From positions 1-64,000 of the forward strand of contig JAFWDI010000001.1 of assembly GCA_017513125.1 (NCBI GenBank): a stretch of 64,000 bases of DNA, in the 5' to 3' direction. The notes under the pieces are model-generated. The model searched no databases. It was not told the DNA's origin and saw nothing but the letters and a program-made list of their open reading frames with translations. The position numbers and the translations under genes were made by a program. Below, piece by piece: positions 1 through 8,499 of this stretch; the stretch's first letter is position 1; each line of letters opens with the position of its first letter. Source of the DNA: Lachnospiraceae bacterium (GTDB lineage Bacteria > Bacillota > Clostridia > Lachnospirales > Lachnospiraceae).

Positions 1-2615
1 CGCTGCAGCACGAAGGCCGCCGCCACGCGTCCGCCGGCAATGTCCTTCTCGAGGGCGTCGTACATCTTCTTAATGTTCTCATAATCGGGCATGTCGTTCT
101 CGTCGCGCGCCGCGGGAAGCAGCACGAGACGGTCGCCCGCGTGTTTAAACTCGGGGGAGACGATCCGGTTTCCGTCCGCGACCGCGACCGCGAAGGACAC
201 CAGGGTCGGAGGAACGTCCATGTCCTCGAAACTGCCGGACATGCTGTCCTTGCCGCCGATCGAGGCCAGTTCAAATCCCTGCTGCGCCTCGTTCGCGCCC
301 AAAAGCGCCGCGAAAGGCAGTCCCCAGCGCTCGGGATCGGTGCCCAGCTTCTCGAAATACTCCTGGAACGTAAAGTGGATCTTCTTCGTCTCACCGCCGC
401 CCGCGACGATCTTCGCGACCGAGTCGGTCACGGCCCAGGCCGCCGCGTGGTAAGGACTCCAGGAGGACAGGTACGGATCGAAGCCGTAGCTCATCATGGT
501 CACCGCGTCCGTCGTCACGCCGAGCGTCGGGACCTTCGCGACCATGACCTGCGTCTCGGTCATCTGATATTTTCCGCCGTAGGGCATCAGCACGGATGCC
601 GCGCCGATCGAGGAGTCGAAGCGCTCCACGAGGCCCTTCTGCGAGCAGACGTTCAGGTCGCCCGCGGTCTCGATCCACTTCTTCTCGAAGTCTTCCACCG
701 GCTCCGCCTTCGTGAACGGATCTTCCGCCTTCTTCGGGCTGATCACGCGGACGTCGGCCTCCTGGCGCGCGCCGTTCGTGTCGAGGAACGCGCGGGAGAG
801 ATCGACGATGGTCTTTCCGCGCCAGTGCATGACCAGTCTCGGGGACTCGGTCACGACCGCCACCGGGGTCGCCTCGAGGTTCTCCTCGGCCGCGTATGCC
901 AGGAACTGTTCGAGATCGTCCGCCGCCACGACGACCGCCATGCGCTCCTGCGACTCCGAGATCGCGATCTCGGTGCCGTCCAGGCCCGCGTACTTCTTCG
1001 GGACCTTATCCAGGTCAATGTCCAGGCCGTCCGCCAGCTCGCCGATCGCGACGGAGACGCCGCCGGCGCCGAAGTCATTGCACTTCCGGATCAGCCGGCT
1101 GACCTCCTCGCGGCGGAACAGTCTCTGCAGCTTCCGCTCGGTCGGGGGATTACCTTTCTGGACCTCCGCGCCGCAGGTCGTCAGGGACGCGGTCTCATGT
1201 TTCTTCGAGGAGCCTGTCGCGCCGCCGATGCCGTCGCGGCCGGTGCGGCCGCCGAGGAGGACGATGACATTGCCCGGATCGGAGGTCTCACGCATGACCA
1301 TGCGCCGGGGCGCCGCGCCCATGACAGCGCCGATCTCCATGCGCTTCGCCGCGTAGTTCGGGTGGTAGATCTCCTTCACGTAGCCCGTCGCCAGGCCGAT
1401 CTGGTTACCGTAGGAACTGTAGCCCGCGGCCGCGTCCTGCACGAGCTTTTTCTGCGGGAGCTTTCCTTCCATGGTCTCGGACAGCGGGACCGTCGGGTCC
1501 GCCGCACCCGTGATGCGCATCGCCTGATAGACGTAGGTCCGGCCCGAAAGCGGGTCGCGGATCGCGCCGCCGAGGCAGGTCGCCGCGCCGCCGAAAGGCT
1601 CGATCTCGGTCGGGTGGTTATGCGTCTCGTTCTTAAAGTTTATCAGCCACTCCTCGGTCGTCTTTTTCCCGTCCGCGTCCGTGACTTCGATCGGGACGAC
1701 GATCGAGCAGGCATTGATCTCGTCGGTCTCCTCCTGGTCGACCAGGATCCCGTCGCGCTTCAGCTTCCGCATCGCGATCAGAGCCAGGTCCATCAGGCAG
1801 ATATACTTATCGTCGCGGCCGGCGAACAGCGCCTCGTGATCCGCCTCGTACTTCTCCCAGGAAGCGCGCAGCGGCGCCGCGTAGTCTCCATCGGCGATCT
1901 CGACGTGCTTCAGCTCGGTCTGGAACGTCGTGTGCCGGCAGTGATCCGACCAGTACGTATCCAGCACCCGGATCTCCGTCATCGACGGGTCACGCTTCTC
2001 TTCATCGCGGAAGTGGTCCTGGATGAACCGGAAATCCGCGAACGTCATCGCCAGTCCGTAAGAGCCGTAGCGCGCGCGCAGGGTCTCCTCGTCTTCGGAG
2101 ATGAATCCCTCGAGGACCTCCACGTCGTCCGGCTCATCGAACACCTCGACCAGCGTCTCCGGGATCTCCTCGGCCGCGACTCTCGAGTCGACCGGATTGA
2201 TCACGAACGCGATGATCTTTTCGCGTTCCTCCTCAGAGATGCCGCCGCTGATCACGTAAGTCTGCGCGGAGTGAATGATCGGCTCTTCGTTCTCGTTCAG
2301 CAGCTTCACGCACTGCACGGCGGAGTCGGCGCGCTGGTCGAACTGGCCGGGCAGATACTCGACGGAAAAGACCGCGTCATCTTCCGCCTTCTCAAACGTT
2401 TCCTCATAGAGAAAATCGACGGGAGGCTCGGAAAAGACCGTCACCTTCGCGGCCTCGAAGGTCTCATCCGAGAGATTCTCAACGTCATAGCGCTGCAGCA
2501 CGCGGACGCCGGTGACCCCCGCAATGTTCAGGTAGTCGCGGATATCGCCGGCGAGCTTCGCCGCTGCGACCGCGTACGCGGGTTTCTTTTCCACATAGAC
2601 TCTTTTTACGCTCAT
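1..2615 (-). CDS. purL: Phosphoribosylformylglycinamidine synthase (PurL), 3' end beyond window
   Basis: FGAM synthase catalyses the ATP- and glutamine-dependent fourth step of de novo purine synthesis. About 871 codons are visible; the single-chain clostridial form is usually about 1,240 residues, so the C-terminal glutaminase part lies beyond base 1. The start is the ATG at 2615, read MSVKRVYVEKKPAY, preceded by GGAGGGACC. The signature SDHCRHTT is at about residues 223-230, and NFKNETHNHPTEIEPFGG, the substrate/ATP-binding stretch of the family, at about 325. It reads in the same direction as the upstream cobU gene but has its own good promoter in the 64-base gap. The family assignment is secure; the missing end cannot be assessed. 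Confidence 0.96.
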   Translation of the reverse strand, partial: MSVKRVYVEKKPAYAVAAAKLAGDIRDYLNIAGVTGVRVLQRYDVENLSDETFEAAKVTVFSEPPVDFLYEETFEKAEDDAVFSVEYLPGQFDQRADSAVQCVKLLNENEEPIIHSAQTYVISGGISEEEREKIIAFVINPVDSRVAAEEIPETLVEVFDEPDDVEVLEGFISEDEETLRARYGSYGLAMTFADFRFIQDHFRDEEKRDPSMTEIRVLDTYWSDHCRHTTFQTELKHVEIADGDYAAPLRASWEKYEADHEALFAGRDDKYICLMDLALIAMRKLKRDGILVDQEETDEINACSIVVPIEVTDADGKKTTEEWLINFKNETHNHPTEIEPFGGAATCLGGAIRDPLSGRTYVYQAMRITGAADPTVPLSETMEGKLPQKKLVQDAAAGYSSYGNQIGLATGYVKEIYHPNYAAKRMEIGAVMGAAPRRMVMRETSDPGNVIVLLGGRTGRDGIGGATGSSKKHETASLTTCGAEVQKGNPPTERKLQRLFRREEVSRLIRKCNDFGAGGVSVAIGELADGLDIDLDKVPKKYAGLDGTEIAISESQERMAVVVAADDLEQFLAYAAEENLEATPVAVVTESPRLVMHWRGKTIVDLSRAFLDTNGARQEADVRVISPKKAEDPFTKAEPVEDFEKKWIETAGDLNVCSQKGLVERFDSSIGAASVLMPYGGKYQMTETQVMVAKVPTLGVTTDAVTMMSYGFDPYLSSWSPYHAAAWAVTDSVAKIVAGGGETKKIHFTFQEYFEKLGTDPERWGLPFAALLGANEAQQGFELASIGGKDSMSGSFEDMDVPPTLVSFAVAVADGNRIVSPEFKHAGDRLVLLPAARDENDMPDYENIKKMYDALEKDIAGGRVAAAFVLQ

Positions 2616-2673
2616 AAGGTCCCTCCACAGACTGCTGTCTTCGGTTCTGCCCGCGGCCCGCGCGGGCTGTAAT

Positions 2674-2703
2674 ATTATACTATTCTTCGGCCGCCTCTGG
2701 CAA
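2674..2703 (-). promoter_or_regulatory. Putative sigma-70-type promoter of purL
   Basis: Read on the minus strand there is TTGCCA (2698-2703), an 18-base spacer and a perfect TATAAT (2674-2679). The -35 lies in the last codons of the cobU gene. It would start transcription about 50 bases before the purL ATG, separating purine synthesis from the cobalamin pair. Confidence 0.6.
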
Positions 2704-3675
2704 TGTGCCCTTCAGCGCCGTCGGGATCCCGCAGACCATGCGCACGACCGTATCCGCGCGCTTCGCGAGCAGTGTCGTCAGCCGCCCGGCCGCCTCCCTC
2801 TCGCGCCGGATCTCCGGTTCCAGCGGGATCACGCCGTTTCCGACCTCGTTCGCGAGGATCACCTCATATTTCCCGAGACCGGACATGATTGCATCCACAC
2901 GGCTGTCGACGTCCGCCTTCGCCACGGTCTTCGCGTCCCGCGCCGCGATGCCCTTCACGAGCTCCTCCGCGTGGACCAGCACGCGGTCCGAGGAAAGGTC
3001 GTATCCGAGCTGTTCCGCGTAGGTGCGCTTTCCCGATCCTTCCGCTCCGACGATCAATAACATGTGTTTTCTATCCTTTTCTTCTGTTTCGGACTGTGCC
3101 TCCCGCGGTGCGGCCGCGTCTCCGCGGAGCTCCGGGAGCGCGCCCTTCAGCACGGTCGGGCAGCCGAAGACCATCTCGCAGACCGCGTCCGCTTCCGCGG
3201 CCACGGAGGCATTGATCTTTCCGATCACACGGACATACTCTTCGGTGAGGTCTCCGTAACCGCCGCCGTCCGAACCCACGTCGTTCGTGACCACGACCAG
3301 ATGAGAGCACTGCGCCGCGAGCGTGCGGATGCCTTCGGTCACCGCCCCGAACGGATCGCGGACATTTCCCTCGTCGTCGAACATCTCGTTCGCGGTGAGG
3401 TTCGCGATGCACTCCAGAAGCGCGACCGGCTTTTCGTCGTCGGTCTTCGAACGGAACAGAACGAGCCCTGCCAGGTCCGTGTAGCGCTCGATCGTCATGA
3501 AGCCTTTCGCCGCCCGCATCCTGCGGTGCCGGCCGATCTTCTCCGCGCTGCCCTCGCCGAAAGGACGCATCGCCGCGATGTAATACATCGGAACGCCCTT
3601 CGCCAGCCGGGAGCACAGATCTTCCGCATATGAACTTTTTCCGCAGCCGGAGCCGCCTGTGATCAGGATCAGCAT
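2680..3675 (-). CDS. cobU: Double-domain CobU-type adenosylcobinamide kinase/guanylyltransferase
   Basis: CobU phosphorylates adenosylcobinamide and transfers GMP to it during nucleotide-loop assembly of cobalamin. The product has 331 residues, nearly twice the usual 180-190. Domain 1 (about 1-190) is complete, with P-loop GGSGCGKS at 7-14, the GRHRRMR stretch holding the candidate guanylylated His50, a TNDVG motif, and the end motif GCPTVLKGALPE. Domain 2 (about 205-331) repeats the fold with P-loop GAEGSGKR, ANEVGNGVIP and GIPTALKGTLPE, but lacks the histidine segment. It therefore looks like a degenerate second copy. The join holds an internal ATG (at 3063) with an AAAGGA-like site before it, suggesting fusion of two tandem genes. 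It lies 49 bases after cobT and ends in TAG. Confidence 0.9.
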   Translation of the reverse strand: MLILITGGSGCGKSSYAEDLCSRLAKGVPMYYIAAMRPFGEGSAEKIGRHRRMRAAKGFMTIERYTDLAGLVLFRSKTDDEKPVALLECIANLTANEMFDDEGNVRDPFGAVTEGIRTLAAQCSHLVVVTNDVGSDGGGYGDLTEEYVRVIGKINASVAAEADAVCEMVFGCPTVLKGALPELRGDAAAPREAQSETEEKDRKHMLLIVGAEGSGKRTYAEQLGYDLSSDRVLVHAEELVKGIAARDAKTVAKADVDSRVDAIMSGLGKYEVILANEVGNGVIPLEPEIRREREAAGRLTTLLAKRADTVVRMVCGIPTALKGTLPEAAEE

Positions 3676-3724
3676 AGGTTTCCTTCATGAAGAGGCGCGG
3701 CTCAGGCCGCCGCCGTACCGGGAG

Positions 3725-4792
3725 TCAGCGTTCGTCGCCTTCCTGGATCGTGTACTGTTCCACGCCCGCGTCCGCGAAGGCCGCCGAGCCGTGGTAGACC
3801 GCGAGCGCCATATCCAGCAGCGGCAGCATGCAGGCCGCACCGGTCCCCTCGCCGAGCTTCAGCCCCGCGCGGATCACGGGTACGAGTCCCAGTTCGCGCA
3901 GGATCTGCTCCGCCGCGGGTTCCGCCGAGCAATGGCTCGCGATCATCCCCTTCTTCGCGTTCGGGCAGAGCCTGGCCGCGATCAGGGCAGAGACCGAACT
4001 GATCAGTCCGTCGATGACCACGGGCACGCGGTACAGTGCGCCGCCCAGGAACATGCCGGCCATGCCGGCGATATCGAAGCCGCCGAGCTTTGCGAGGATG
4101 TCCAGAGGGTCCGCCGGGTCGGGAGCATTGACCTCGATTGCGCGATGGATCGCAGCCACCTTTTTCCGCAGGCCTTCATCGGAGAGACCGGCGCCGCGGC
4201 CGGTGATCTCCTCGACCGGCACCCCGAGCATGGACGCCGTGACCGCGCTGGAGGTGGTGGTGTTGCCGATGCCCATCTCGCCGGTGATCACGATCTGATA
4301 ATCCGCGTCCCGGCACTGCCGCACGAGCTCCATACCGTAAGCGATCGCCTCGCAGGCCTGCTCCTTCGTCATGGCCGGTCCCAGGGCAATGTTCCCGGTC
4401 CCGTCCGCGATGTGGCAGCCCGGCACGCCTTCCACGCGCGTGAGCATGCCCATATCCTGCGCGAACACGTCCGCACCCGCGGCTTTCGCCATCAGGCAGA
4501 CCGACGAGCGGTGGTCGCGGATATTTCCCGCCATCGTCGCGGTCACGGACGCATCCGTCTGGGTCACGCCCTCTGCCACGACGCCGTTATCCGCACACAG
4601 GACTTCGACAGCCCTGCGGTCGATCCGCACATCCTCCGATCCGGTCAGCGCCGCGATCCGGATGACCGCGGTCTCGAGATCGCCGAGGCCTTTCAGGGGC
4701 TTCGCGATCCCGTCCCAGTGGGCTTCGCAGGCTGCGGCGGCGGCCGCGTCGGCGGGGCCGATCTGCTCGTTCAGTTTTTCAAAATCCAGCAT
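3725..4792 (-). CDS. cobT: Nicotinate-nucleotide--dimethylbenzimidazole phosphoribosyltransferase
   Basis: CobT activates the lower-ligand base of cobalamin by transferring phosphoribosyl from nicotinate mononucleotide to dimethylbenzimidazole or a related base. The 355-residue length is normal for the family. The N-terminus (DGIAKPLKGLGDLE) and the C-terminal LGEGTGAA, whose glutamate (about 315) matches the catalytic base of characterised CobT proteins, support the call. It is the first gene of the cob pair; cobU follows. No B12-box sequence of a cobalamin riboswitch is visible in the roughly 140 bases upstream. cobS and cobC are not in this window. Confidence 0.95.
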   Translation of the reverse strand: MLDFEKLNEQIGPADAAAAAACEAHWDGIAKPLKGLGDLETAVIRIAALTGSEDVRIDRRAVEVLCADNGVVAEGVTQTDASVTATMAGNIRDHRSSVCLMAKAAGADVFAQDMGMLTRVEGVPGCHIADGTGNIALGPAMTKEQACEAIAYGMELVRQCRDADYQIVITGEMGIGNTTTSSAVTASMLGVPVEEITGRGAGLSDEGLRKKVAAIHRAIEVNAPDPADPLDILAKLGGFDIAGMAGMFLGGALYRVPVVIDGLISSVSALIAARLCPNAKKGMIASHCSAEPAAEQILRELGLVPVIRAGLKLGEGTGAACMLPLLDMALAVYHGSAAFADAGVEQYTIQEGDER

Positions 4793-4931
4793 GATCTCTC
4801 CTTAAATACGACTCCGTATCCGTATGCACATATTTATTAAGAATCTATCATATTTTTACCGTTTCCGCATCAGGTTTATGTGCGGGGAAAGGCCGCAGGC
4901 CGCCCCGTGAAACAGGCCTCTGCGGAAATCG

Positions 4932-4960
4932 TTGACAACCCCGTCCCGGCATGATATAAA
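4932..4960 (+). promoter_or_regulatory. Promoter of tRNA-Trp
   Basis: A perfect TTGACA (4932-4937), a 17-base spacer and TATAAA (4955-4960) lie about 30 bases before the tRNA. This is the expected layout for a stable-RNA promoter. Confidence 0.8.
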
Positions 4961-4992
4961 TTTCTTTGCGTCTGTTTCGGGCGCATCTGTCC

Positions 4993-5063
4993 AGGGGATT
5001 AGTTCAATGGCAGAGCAACGGTCTCCAAAACCGTTAATGAGGGTTCGAATCCTTCATCCCCTG
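4993..5063 (+). tRNA. tRNA-Trp (anticodon CCA)
   Basis: The 71-base cloverleaf has a 7-bp acceptor stem AGGGGAT/ATCCCCT, an anticodon stem ACGGT/ACCGT around the loop CTCCAAA (anticodon CCA), a GGTTCGAAT-type T loop, and G as discriminator base, as expected for bacterial tRNA-Trp. The 3' CCA is not encoded, so it must be added post-transcriptionally. A promoter and a terminator flank it closely, so it is a single-gene unit. Confidence 0.95.
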
Positions 5064-5071
5064 CGCATAAG

Positions 5072-5103
5072 AAAAGGGCCGCGCGATGCGCGGTCCTTTT
5101 TTC
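5072..5103 (+). terminator. Rho-independent terminator of tRNA-Trp
   Basis: A G+C-rich stem (AGGGCCGCGC, loop GAT, GCGCGGTCCT) is followed by a run of T, 9 bases after the tRNA. Confidence 0.85.
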
Positions 5104-5157
5104 GTTCTCTTCCGTTCTGCGCGGAACCGGGGATCCCTCTCCGTCCGCGCCCTGCGC

Positions 5158-5475
5158 TCACACCGGCAGGTTCGGGATCAGCTCCACGAGAAACACCGCC
5201 GCGCACGCGAAGGCAGCGACCAGGATCATGCTGACCTTCTTATAAGCCAGCACGAGCGCGGCCGCGAGACCCACCGCCGCCGAGATCACGCTGTTCGTGG
5301 CGTGAAAGACCGCCGGCACGGTCATGGCTCCGAGCGTCACGTAAGGCACATAGTACAGGAATGACCGCAGCGTACGATTCCTGATCTTCCCTCGTATGAG
5401 CGTGATCGGGATCATGCGGATCAGATAGGTGACAGCCGCCATCACGGCGATGTAGATCCAGATACTCGTTCTCAT
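5158..5475 (-). CDS. azlD: AzlD-family branched-chain amino acid transport subunit
   Basis: This 105-residue hydrophobic protein has about four membrane segments (roughly 5-25, 39-57, 62-79 and 82-100), the size and pattern of AzlD. AzlD is the small partner of AzlC in export of branched-chain amino acids and their analogues. The start overlaps the azlC stop by 4 bases, so the two are translationally coupled. The assignment rests on the pattern, the YLIRMIPI segment and the partner gene. Confidence 0.85.
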   Translation of the reverse strand: MRTSIWIYIAVMAAVTYLIRMIPITLIRGKIRNRTLRSFLYYVPYVTLGAMTVPAVFHATNSVISAAVGLAAALVLAYKKVSMILVAAFACAAVFLVELIPNLPV

Positions 5476-6209
5476 CCCGCCGCCTCCTTTCCGCTTTCCT
5501 CATCCTCGTCCGGAACCGGGGCGATGACCGCCGCCGCGAACGCCACGATCACCGTGACGATGATCAGCCGGAAATTCGCCGGGACCAGGTTCAGCCCCGG
5601 GCAGTAATTCAGCAGGATCATGGCCCCCATGGCCGCGAGCACCGCAAAACGCACGGAACGCTTCTCGCGGATGCCGGGCATGATGATCGCGATGAACATG
5701 CCGTAGATCGCGAGGCCCAGCGCGCTGGTCACGCGGCCCGGCAGCACCTGGCCCAGCGCCGCTCCGAGCAGTGTCCCGAAGGTCCAGCCCGGAACCGCCG
5801 CGCTCATCAGACCGACCGTGTAGATCGGAGGCAGAGGCTTCGGATACATGGAACTCAGCGCGAAGATCTCATCCGTAAAACCGTAAGCGATGCCCATGCG
5901 CTTCGTCGTGGACAGTTTCGGATTCACGTTCTGTGAAAGGGAGGCCGACATGAGGCTGTAGCGGAGATTGATCACCAGCTGCTGCAGCGCGAGCGTCAGG
6001 CAGCTGCCGCCCGACGCGATGATCGACAGTGCGCCGAACTGTCCCGCGCTGGTCAGGTTCACGAGCGACAGGATCGTAGCCTCGAGAGCTGTGATACCGA
6101 GTCCCGCAGCCTGAATACCGAACGCGAACGAGACGGCGAAATACCCGAGCAGTACCGGGACGCCGTCGCGAAATCCTCTTTTCCAGATGCGAAAAGTCTT
6201 CGATGTCAT
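5472..6209 (-). CDS. azlC: AzlC-family branched-chain amino acid exporter permease
   Basis: The 245-residue polytopic membrane protein shows the AzlC hallmarks GVPVLLGYFAVSFAFG near the N-terminus, LTSAGQFGAL, and a segment matching the YGFTDE stretch of the family. With AzlD it forms a two-gene exporter for branched-chain amino acids. The C-terminal tail (PVPDEDEESGKEAAG) is charged and probably cytoplasmic. A promoter with a hairpin and U-tract just downstream lies immediately before the gene, hinting at leader-level control. Confidence 0.9.
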   Translation of the reverse strand: MTSKTFRIWKRGFRDGVPVLLGYFAVSFAFGIQAAGLGITALEATILSLVNLTSAGQFGALSIIASGGSCLTLALQQLVINLRYSLMSASLSQNVNPKLSTTKRMGIAYGFTDEIFALSSMYPKPLPPIYTVGLMSAAVPGWTFGTLLGAALGQVLPGRVTSALGLAIYGMFIAIIMPGIREKRSVRFAVLAAMGAMILLNYCPGLNLVPANFRLIIVTVIVAFAAAVIAPVPDEDEESGKEAAG

Positions 6210-6222
6210 GATGACTCTCTTT

Positions 6223-6253
6223 CAAAAAGCGGTCTGCATTCCGCAGACCGCTT
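6223..6253 (-). terminator. Hairpin plus U-tract directly before azlC (terminator or attenuator)
   Basis: On the minus strand a perfect 11-bp stem AAGCGGTCTGC/GCAGACCGCTT with a 5-base loop is followed by TTTTTG, ending 14 bases before the azlC ATG. It can terminate readthrough from the upstream YczE-like gene. It also sits at the predicted first base of the azlC transcript, so it may be a 5' stabilising or attenuating hairpin. Confidence 0.7.
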
Positions 6254-6254
6254 C

Positions 6255-6283
6255 ACTATACCAAATGACCGTTTAACGCGCAA
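6255..6283 (-). promoter_or_regulatory. Putative azlCD promoter
   Basis: On the minus strand TTGCGC (6278-6283), a 17-base spacer and TATAGT (6255-6260) lie between the YczE-like gene and azlC. The -35 matches only at its first three bases, so confidence is moderate. Confidence 0.45.
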
Positions 6284-6324
6284 TGTCGAAGTGCGCACCG
6301 GCATGCGCCCGCGCCGTCACACCG

Positions 6325-7020
6325 TCAGGCGGCGTGCTCCGCGCCGCTCCGGGAGATCTCCCGCGGCGCCTCCGGGCGGTTCCTCGTTCCCGCGTAAAGC
6401 AGCGGCTCCGCTACGAAGCGATTGAAAAAGCTGATCAGAGGGCCCATGAAAAACGCCGTGACCACGGTCCCGATACCGACGCTTCCGCCCAGCGCCAGGC
6501 CTGCCGCGACACAGATCAGATCGGTCGCCACACGGCACCACCGGAACGGTACTCTGGACTGTTTTTCCGAGATGGTCAGCGCGATGAAATCGTAGGTCGA
6601 CACACCCATGTCAGCCGTAAAATACAGTGCCGAGGACAGGCACATGATCACGACCCCCAGAAACAGGAATACGACGCACACCGCGATCGTGGGATGCGGA
6701 AGGACCCAGTGCCAGAAACGAAGCGAAAGATCCGCGACATAGCCCAGCAGGAACAGATTCAGGACCGTCCCGAGGCCGATCTTCTTTCTCGCGGTAAACG
6801 CCATCACGACCAGGAGCGCTGCGCACAGAAGCATATAGAACGTTCCGAAAGAGAGCGGAATGTGTTTCCAGAGTCCGTGGGCGAAGACCTGAAACGGATC
6901 CATGCCCATGCCCGAAAAGCTGAACATGCCCACACTGACGCCGCAGATCACGATGCCCGCGACGGTCATTGCGACACGCCGCACACGCAGCTCTTTCGCG
7001 GTTTTTTCGATCCGGTCCAT
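6325..7020 (-). CDS. YczE/YyaS/YitT-type integral membrane protein
   Basis: This 231-residue polytopic protein has about five hydrophobic segments. The segments FSFSGMGMDPFQVFAHGLW and ALYFTADMGVSTYDFIALTIS are the duplicated G-DPF/G-STYDF pattern typical of the YczE/YitT membrane family, whose function is poorly known. The start is the ATG at 7020 because GAGAGGA precedes it; an upstream in-frame ATG at 7071 has no ribosome-binding site. It has its own promoter and is transcribed toward azlC. No substrate can be inferred. Confidence 0.75.
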   Translation of the reverse strand: MDRIEKTAKELRVRRVAMTVAGIVICGVSVGMFSFSGMGMDPFQVFAHGLWKHIPLSFGTFYMLLCAALLVVMAFTARKKIGLGTVLNLFLLGYVADLSLRFWHWVLPHPTIAVCVVFLFLGVVIMCLSSALYFTADMGVSTYDFIALTISEKQSRVPFRWCRVATDLICVAAGLALGGSVGIGTVVTAFFMGPLISFFNRFVAEPLLYAGTRNRPEAPREISRSGAEHAA

Positions 7021-7099
7021 GGGCGGTCCTCTCTTTCGAATAAACGGGGACTTCCGTGCCGCCGGAAACAATTCCGGCGCGCATGGCGCAACAGCGTTA

Positions 7100-7127
7100 A
7101 TGATAGCATTGCCCCGACAGATGTCAA
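7100..7127 (-). promoter_or_regulatory. Promoter of the YczE-like gene
   Basis: On the minus strand a perfect TTGACA (7122-7127), a 16-base spacer and an extended -10 (TGCTATCAT; TATCAT at 7100-7105) lie about 80 bases before the start codon. Confidence 0.7.
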
Positions 7128-7151
7128 TGCGGGCGCCCCCGGCATATACAG

Positions 7152-7191
7152 AAAAATAAGAAACACGCGGACGCCGGGCGGCTTCCGCGTG
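7152..7191 (-). terminator. Rho-independent terminator after the nitrilase-family gene
   Basis: On the minus strand the stem CACGCGGA/TCCGCGTG with G+C-rich inner pairs is followed by TTTCTTATTTTT. It ends the transcript from the three-gene cluster 8730-7236. Confidence 0.75.
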
Positions 7192-7235
7192 AATACAGTC
7201 CCTCTGAGTTTCCGCCGCCCGTTCCCGGGCCGGTC

Positions 7236-8093
7236 TCAGTTCTCCTTAAAATAGCTGTCCGGTCTGCGGTCGCGCAGGAGGTTGTCGATCAGCGAAGTGG
7301 CTCCGCAGCGGGCGGCGGAGATGGTCTCGTAGACGTCGCCCTCCCAGACCGCCAGCCCCGGATGTTCCATGTCCGTCGTGGCGACGATGATCCCGTTCGG
7401 GTCAATGATCCGGCTCTGCCCGCAGCACAGCTCGCCCTCGTACGGGCCGACGTGGTTGCTGGCCACGAGGAAGAACTGGTTCTCCAGCGCGCGCGCCTGA
7501 TCCACGATATTCAGGCAGTAAGCCTGAGGGTCTTCCGGCACCGGCTCCACACAGGGCCACGCGGTCGGCGCGCAGACGATCTGCGCCCCCTGAAGGGCCA
7601 GCGTGCGGGTCGACTCCGGGAAGACCTTATCATAGCAGATGCACAGGCCGATCTTTCCGATCTTCGTGTCATAGGTGCGGAATTCGCCGCCCGGGGTCGA
7701 AGACAGCCGCTCCACGCCAGGCAGATGGACCTTCCTGTGGCGGCCGATGAAGCCCTCGGGTCCGACAAGGACCGCGGCATTATAGATCACGCCGGGCTCG
7801 CCCGCGGTCTCATACATGCCCCAGACCAGATACATCCGGTGCTTCGCCGCCTGTTCGATCATGAACTGCGTCGAAGGACCGTCGGGGACCTGCTCCGCGG
7901 TCCGGGTCAGCTCATAGGACTCGCCGGGGTCGCACGCGAGCATGGACGCGGGAAATCCCTGGAGCGAAAGCTCCGGCAGCACCAGCAGGTCGGCTCCCTG
8001 CGCCGCGGCTTCCTCGATAAATCCCTGATAGATCTTCAGGTTCTCCTCTGTGTTTCTGGTGCCGTGCATGGCTGCGCTGGCGATCTTGACCAT
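7236..8093 (-). CDS. Carbon-nitrogen hydrolase (nitrilase superfamily)
   Basis: The 285-residue protein has the complete Glu-Lys-Cys catalytic set of the family: Glu41 in LVLPELSLQG, Lys121 in GRHRKVHLPG, and Cys153 in GLCICYDKVFPE. Such enzymes hydrolyse amides, carbamoyl groups or nitriles in the cytoplasm. The substrate cannot be read from sequence; an amidase or N-carbamoyl hydrolase is more likely than a true nitrilase. It is the last gene of a minus-strand cluster with two small proteins of unknown function, 36 bases after the six-cysteine protein. Confidence 0.88.
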   Translation of the reverse strand: MVKIASAAMHGTRNTEENLKIYQGFIEEAAAQGADLLVLPELSLQGFPASMLACDPGESYELTRTAEQVPDGPSTQFMIEQAAKHRMYLVWGMYETAGEPGVIYNAAVLVGPEGFIGRHRKVHLPGVERLSSTPGGEFRTYDTKIGKIGLCICYDKVFPESTRTLALQGAQIVCAPTAWPCVEPVPEDPQAYCLNIVDQARALENQFFLVASNHVGPYEGELCCGQSRIIDPNGIIVATTDMEHPGLAVWEGDVYETISAARCGATSLIDNLLRDRRPDSYFKEN

Positions 8094-8129
8094 AATGCTC
8101 TCCTCTCAAAAAACATGGACGGGAACGGT

Positions 8130-8459
8130 TCACTCCTCTTCCAGAAAACGGATCGACGCGTCCTTCTTCAGCGCGAGCCCGCACTCGACCTCGGTGCACT
8201 TGATGATGCCCGCGATCGTCGGGCAGGACACATGCGTCGGGAAATGCTCCGACGCGTACTCGTACATGGGGCCCTGCCCCGGCTTTTTCAGGCAGATCTC
8301 GTAAGGGTCGAACGTATCTCCGAGCTCCGCCATCATCGCCTGCACGGCCTTACATGCGGAATACACGGTCAGCTTCACTTCCATCTCTTCGTCATCATAT
8401 ACCGCTTCCACCTTCGTGTTCAGCCCGCAGATGCCGGGCTCGATCTTTACTCTCGTCAT
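8130..8459 (-). CDS. Hypothetical 109-residue six-cysteine protein
   Basis: I do not recognise a family with confidence. From the ATG at 8459 (GGAGG seven bases before it) the protein has six cysteines at about 11, 36, 56, 79, 88 and 93, the last three in SCP, KCTEVECG. The spacing would suit a metal or Fe-S site, or redox-active thiols, in a soluble protein without signal peptide. An alternative ATG at 8486 lacks a ribosome-binding site. It is flanked by a 76-residue protein and the carbon-nitrogen hydrolase in the same direction, so the three are probably co-transcribed. Confidence 0.7.
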   Translation of the reverse strand: MTRVKIEPGICGLNTKVEAVYDDEEMEVKLTVYSACKAVQAMMAELGDTFDPYEICLKKPGQGPMYEYASEHFPTHVSCPTIAGIIKCTEVECGLALKKDASIRFLEEE

Positions 8460-8499
8460 CTCATGTCCTCCCTGTCTGTCAGCCATGTCCGCCGGCGCG

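Noticed and set aside
141..2672. Long plus-strand open frame opposite purL
   Set aside because: It is antisense to a clear PurL reading frame, has Arg/His/Asp-rich shadow composition and no ribosome-binding site; the same holds for the other long plus-strand frames opposite minus-strand genes.
4793..4930. Cobalamin riboswitch upstream of cobT
   Set aside because: No B12-box-like conserved sequence or typical long leader is visible; the region is short and A+T-rich.
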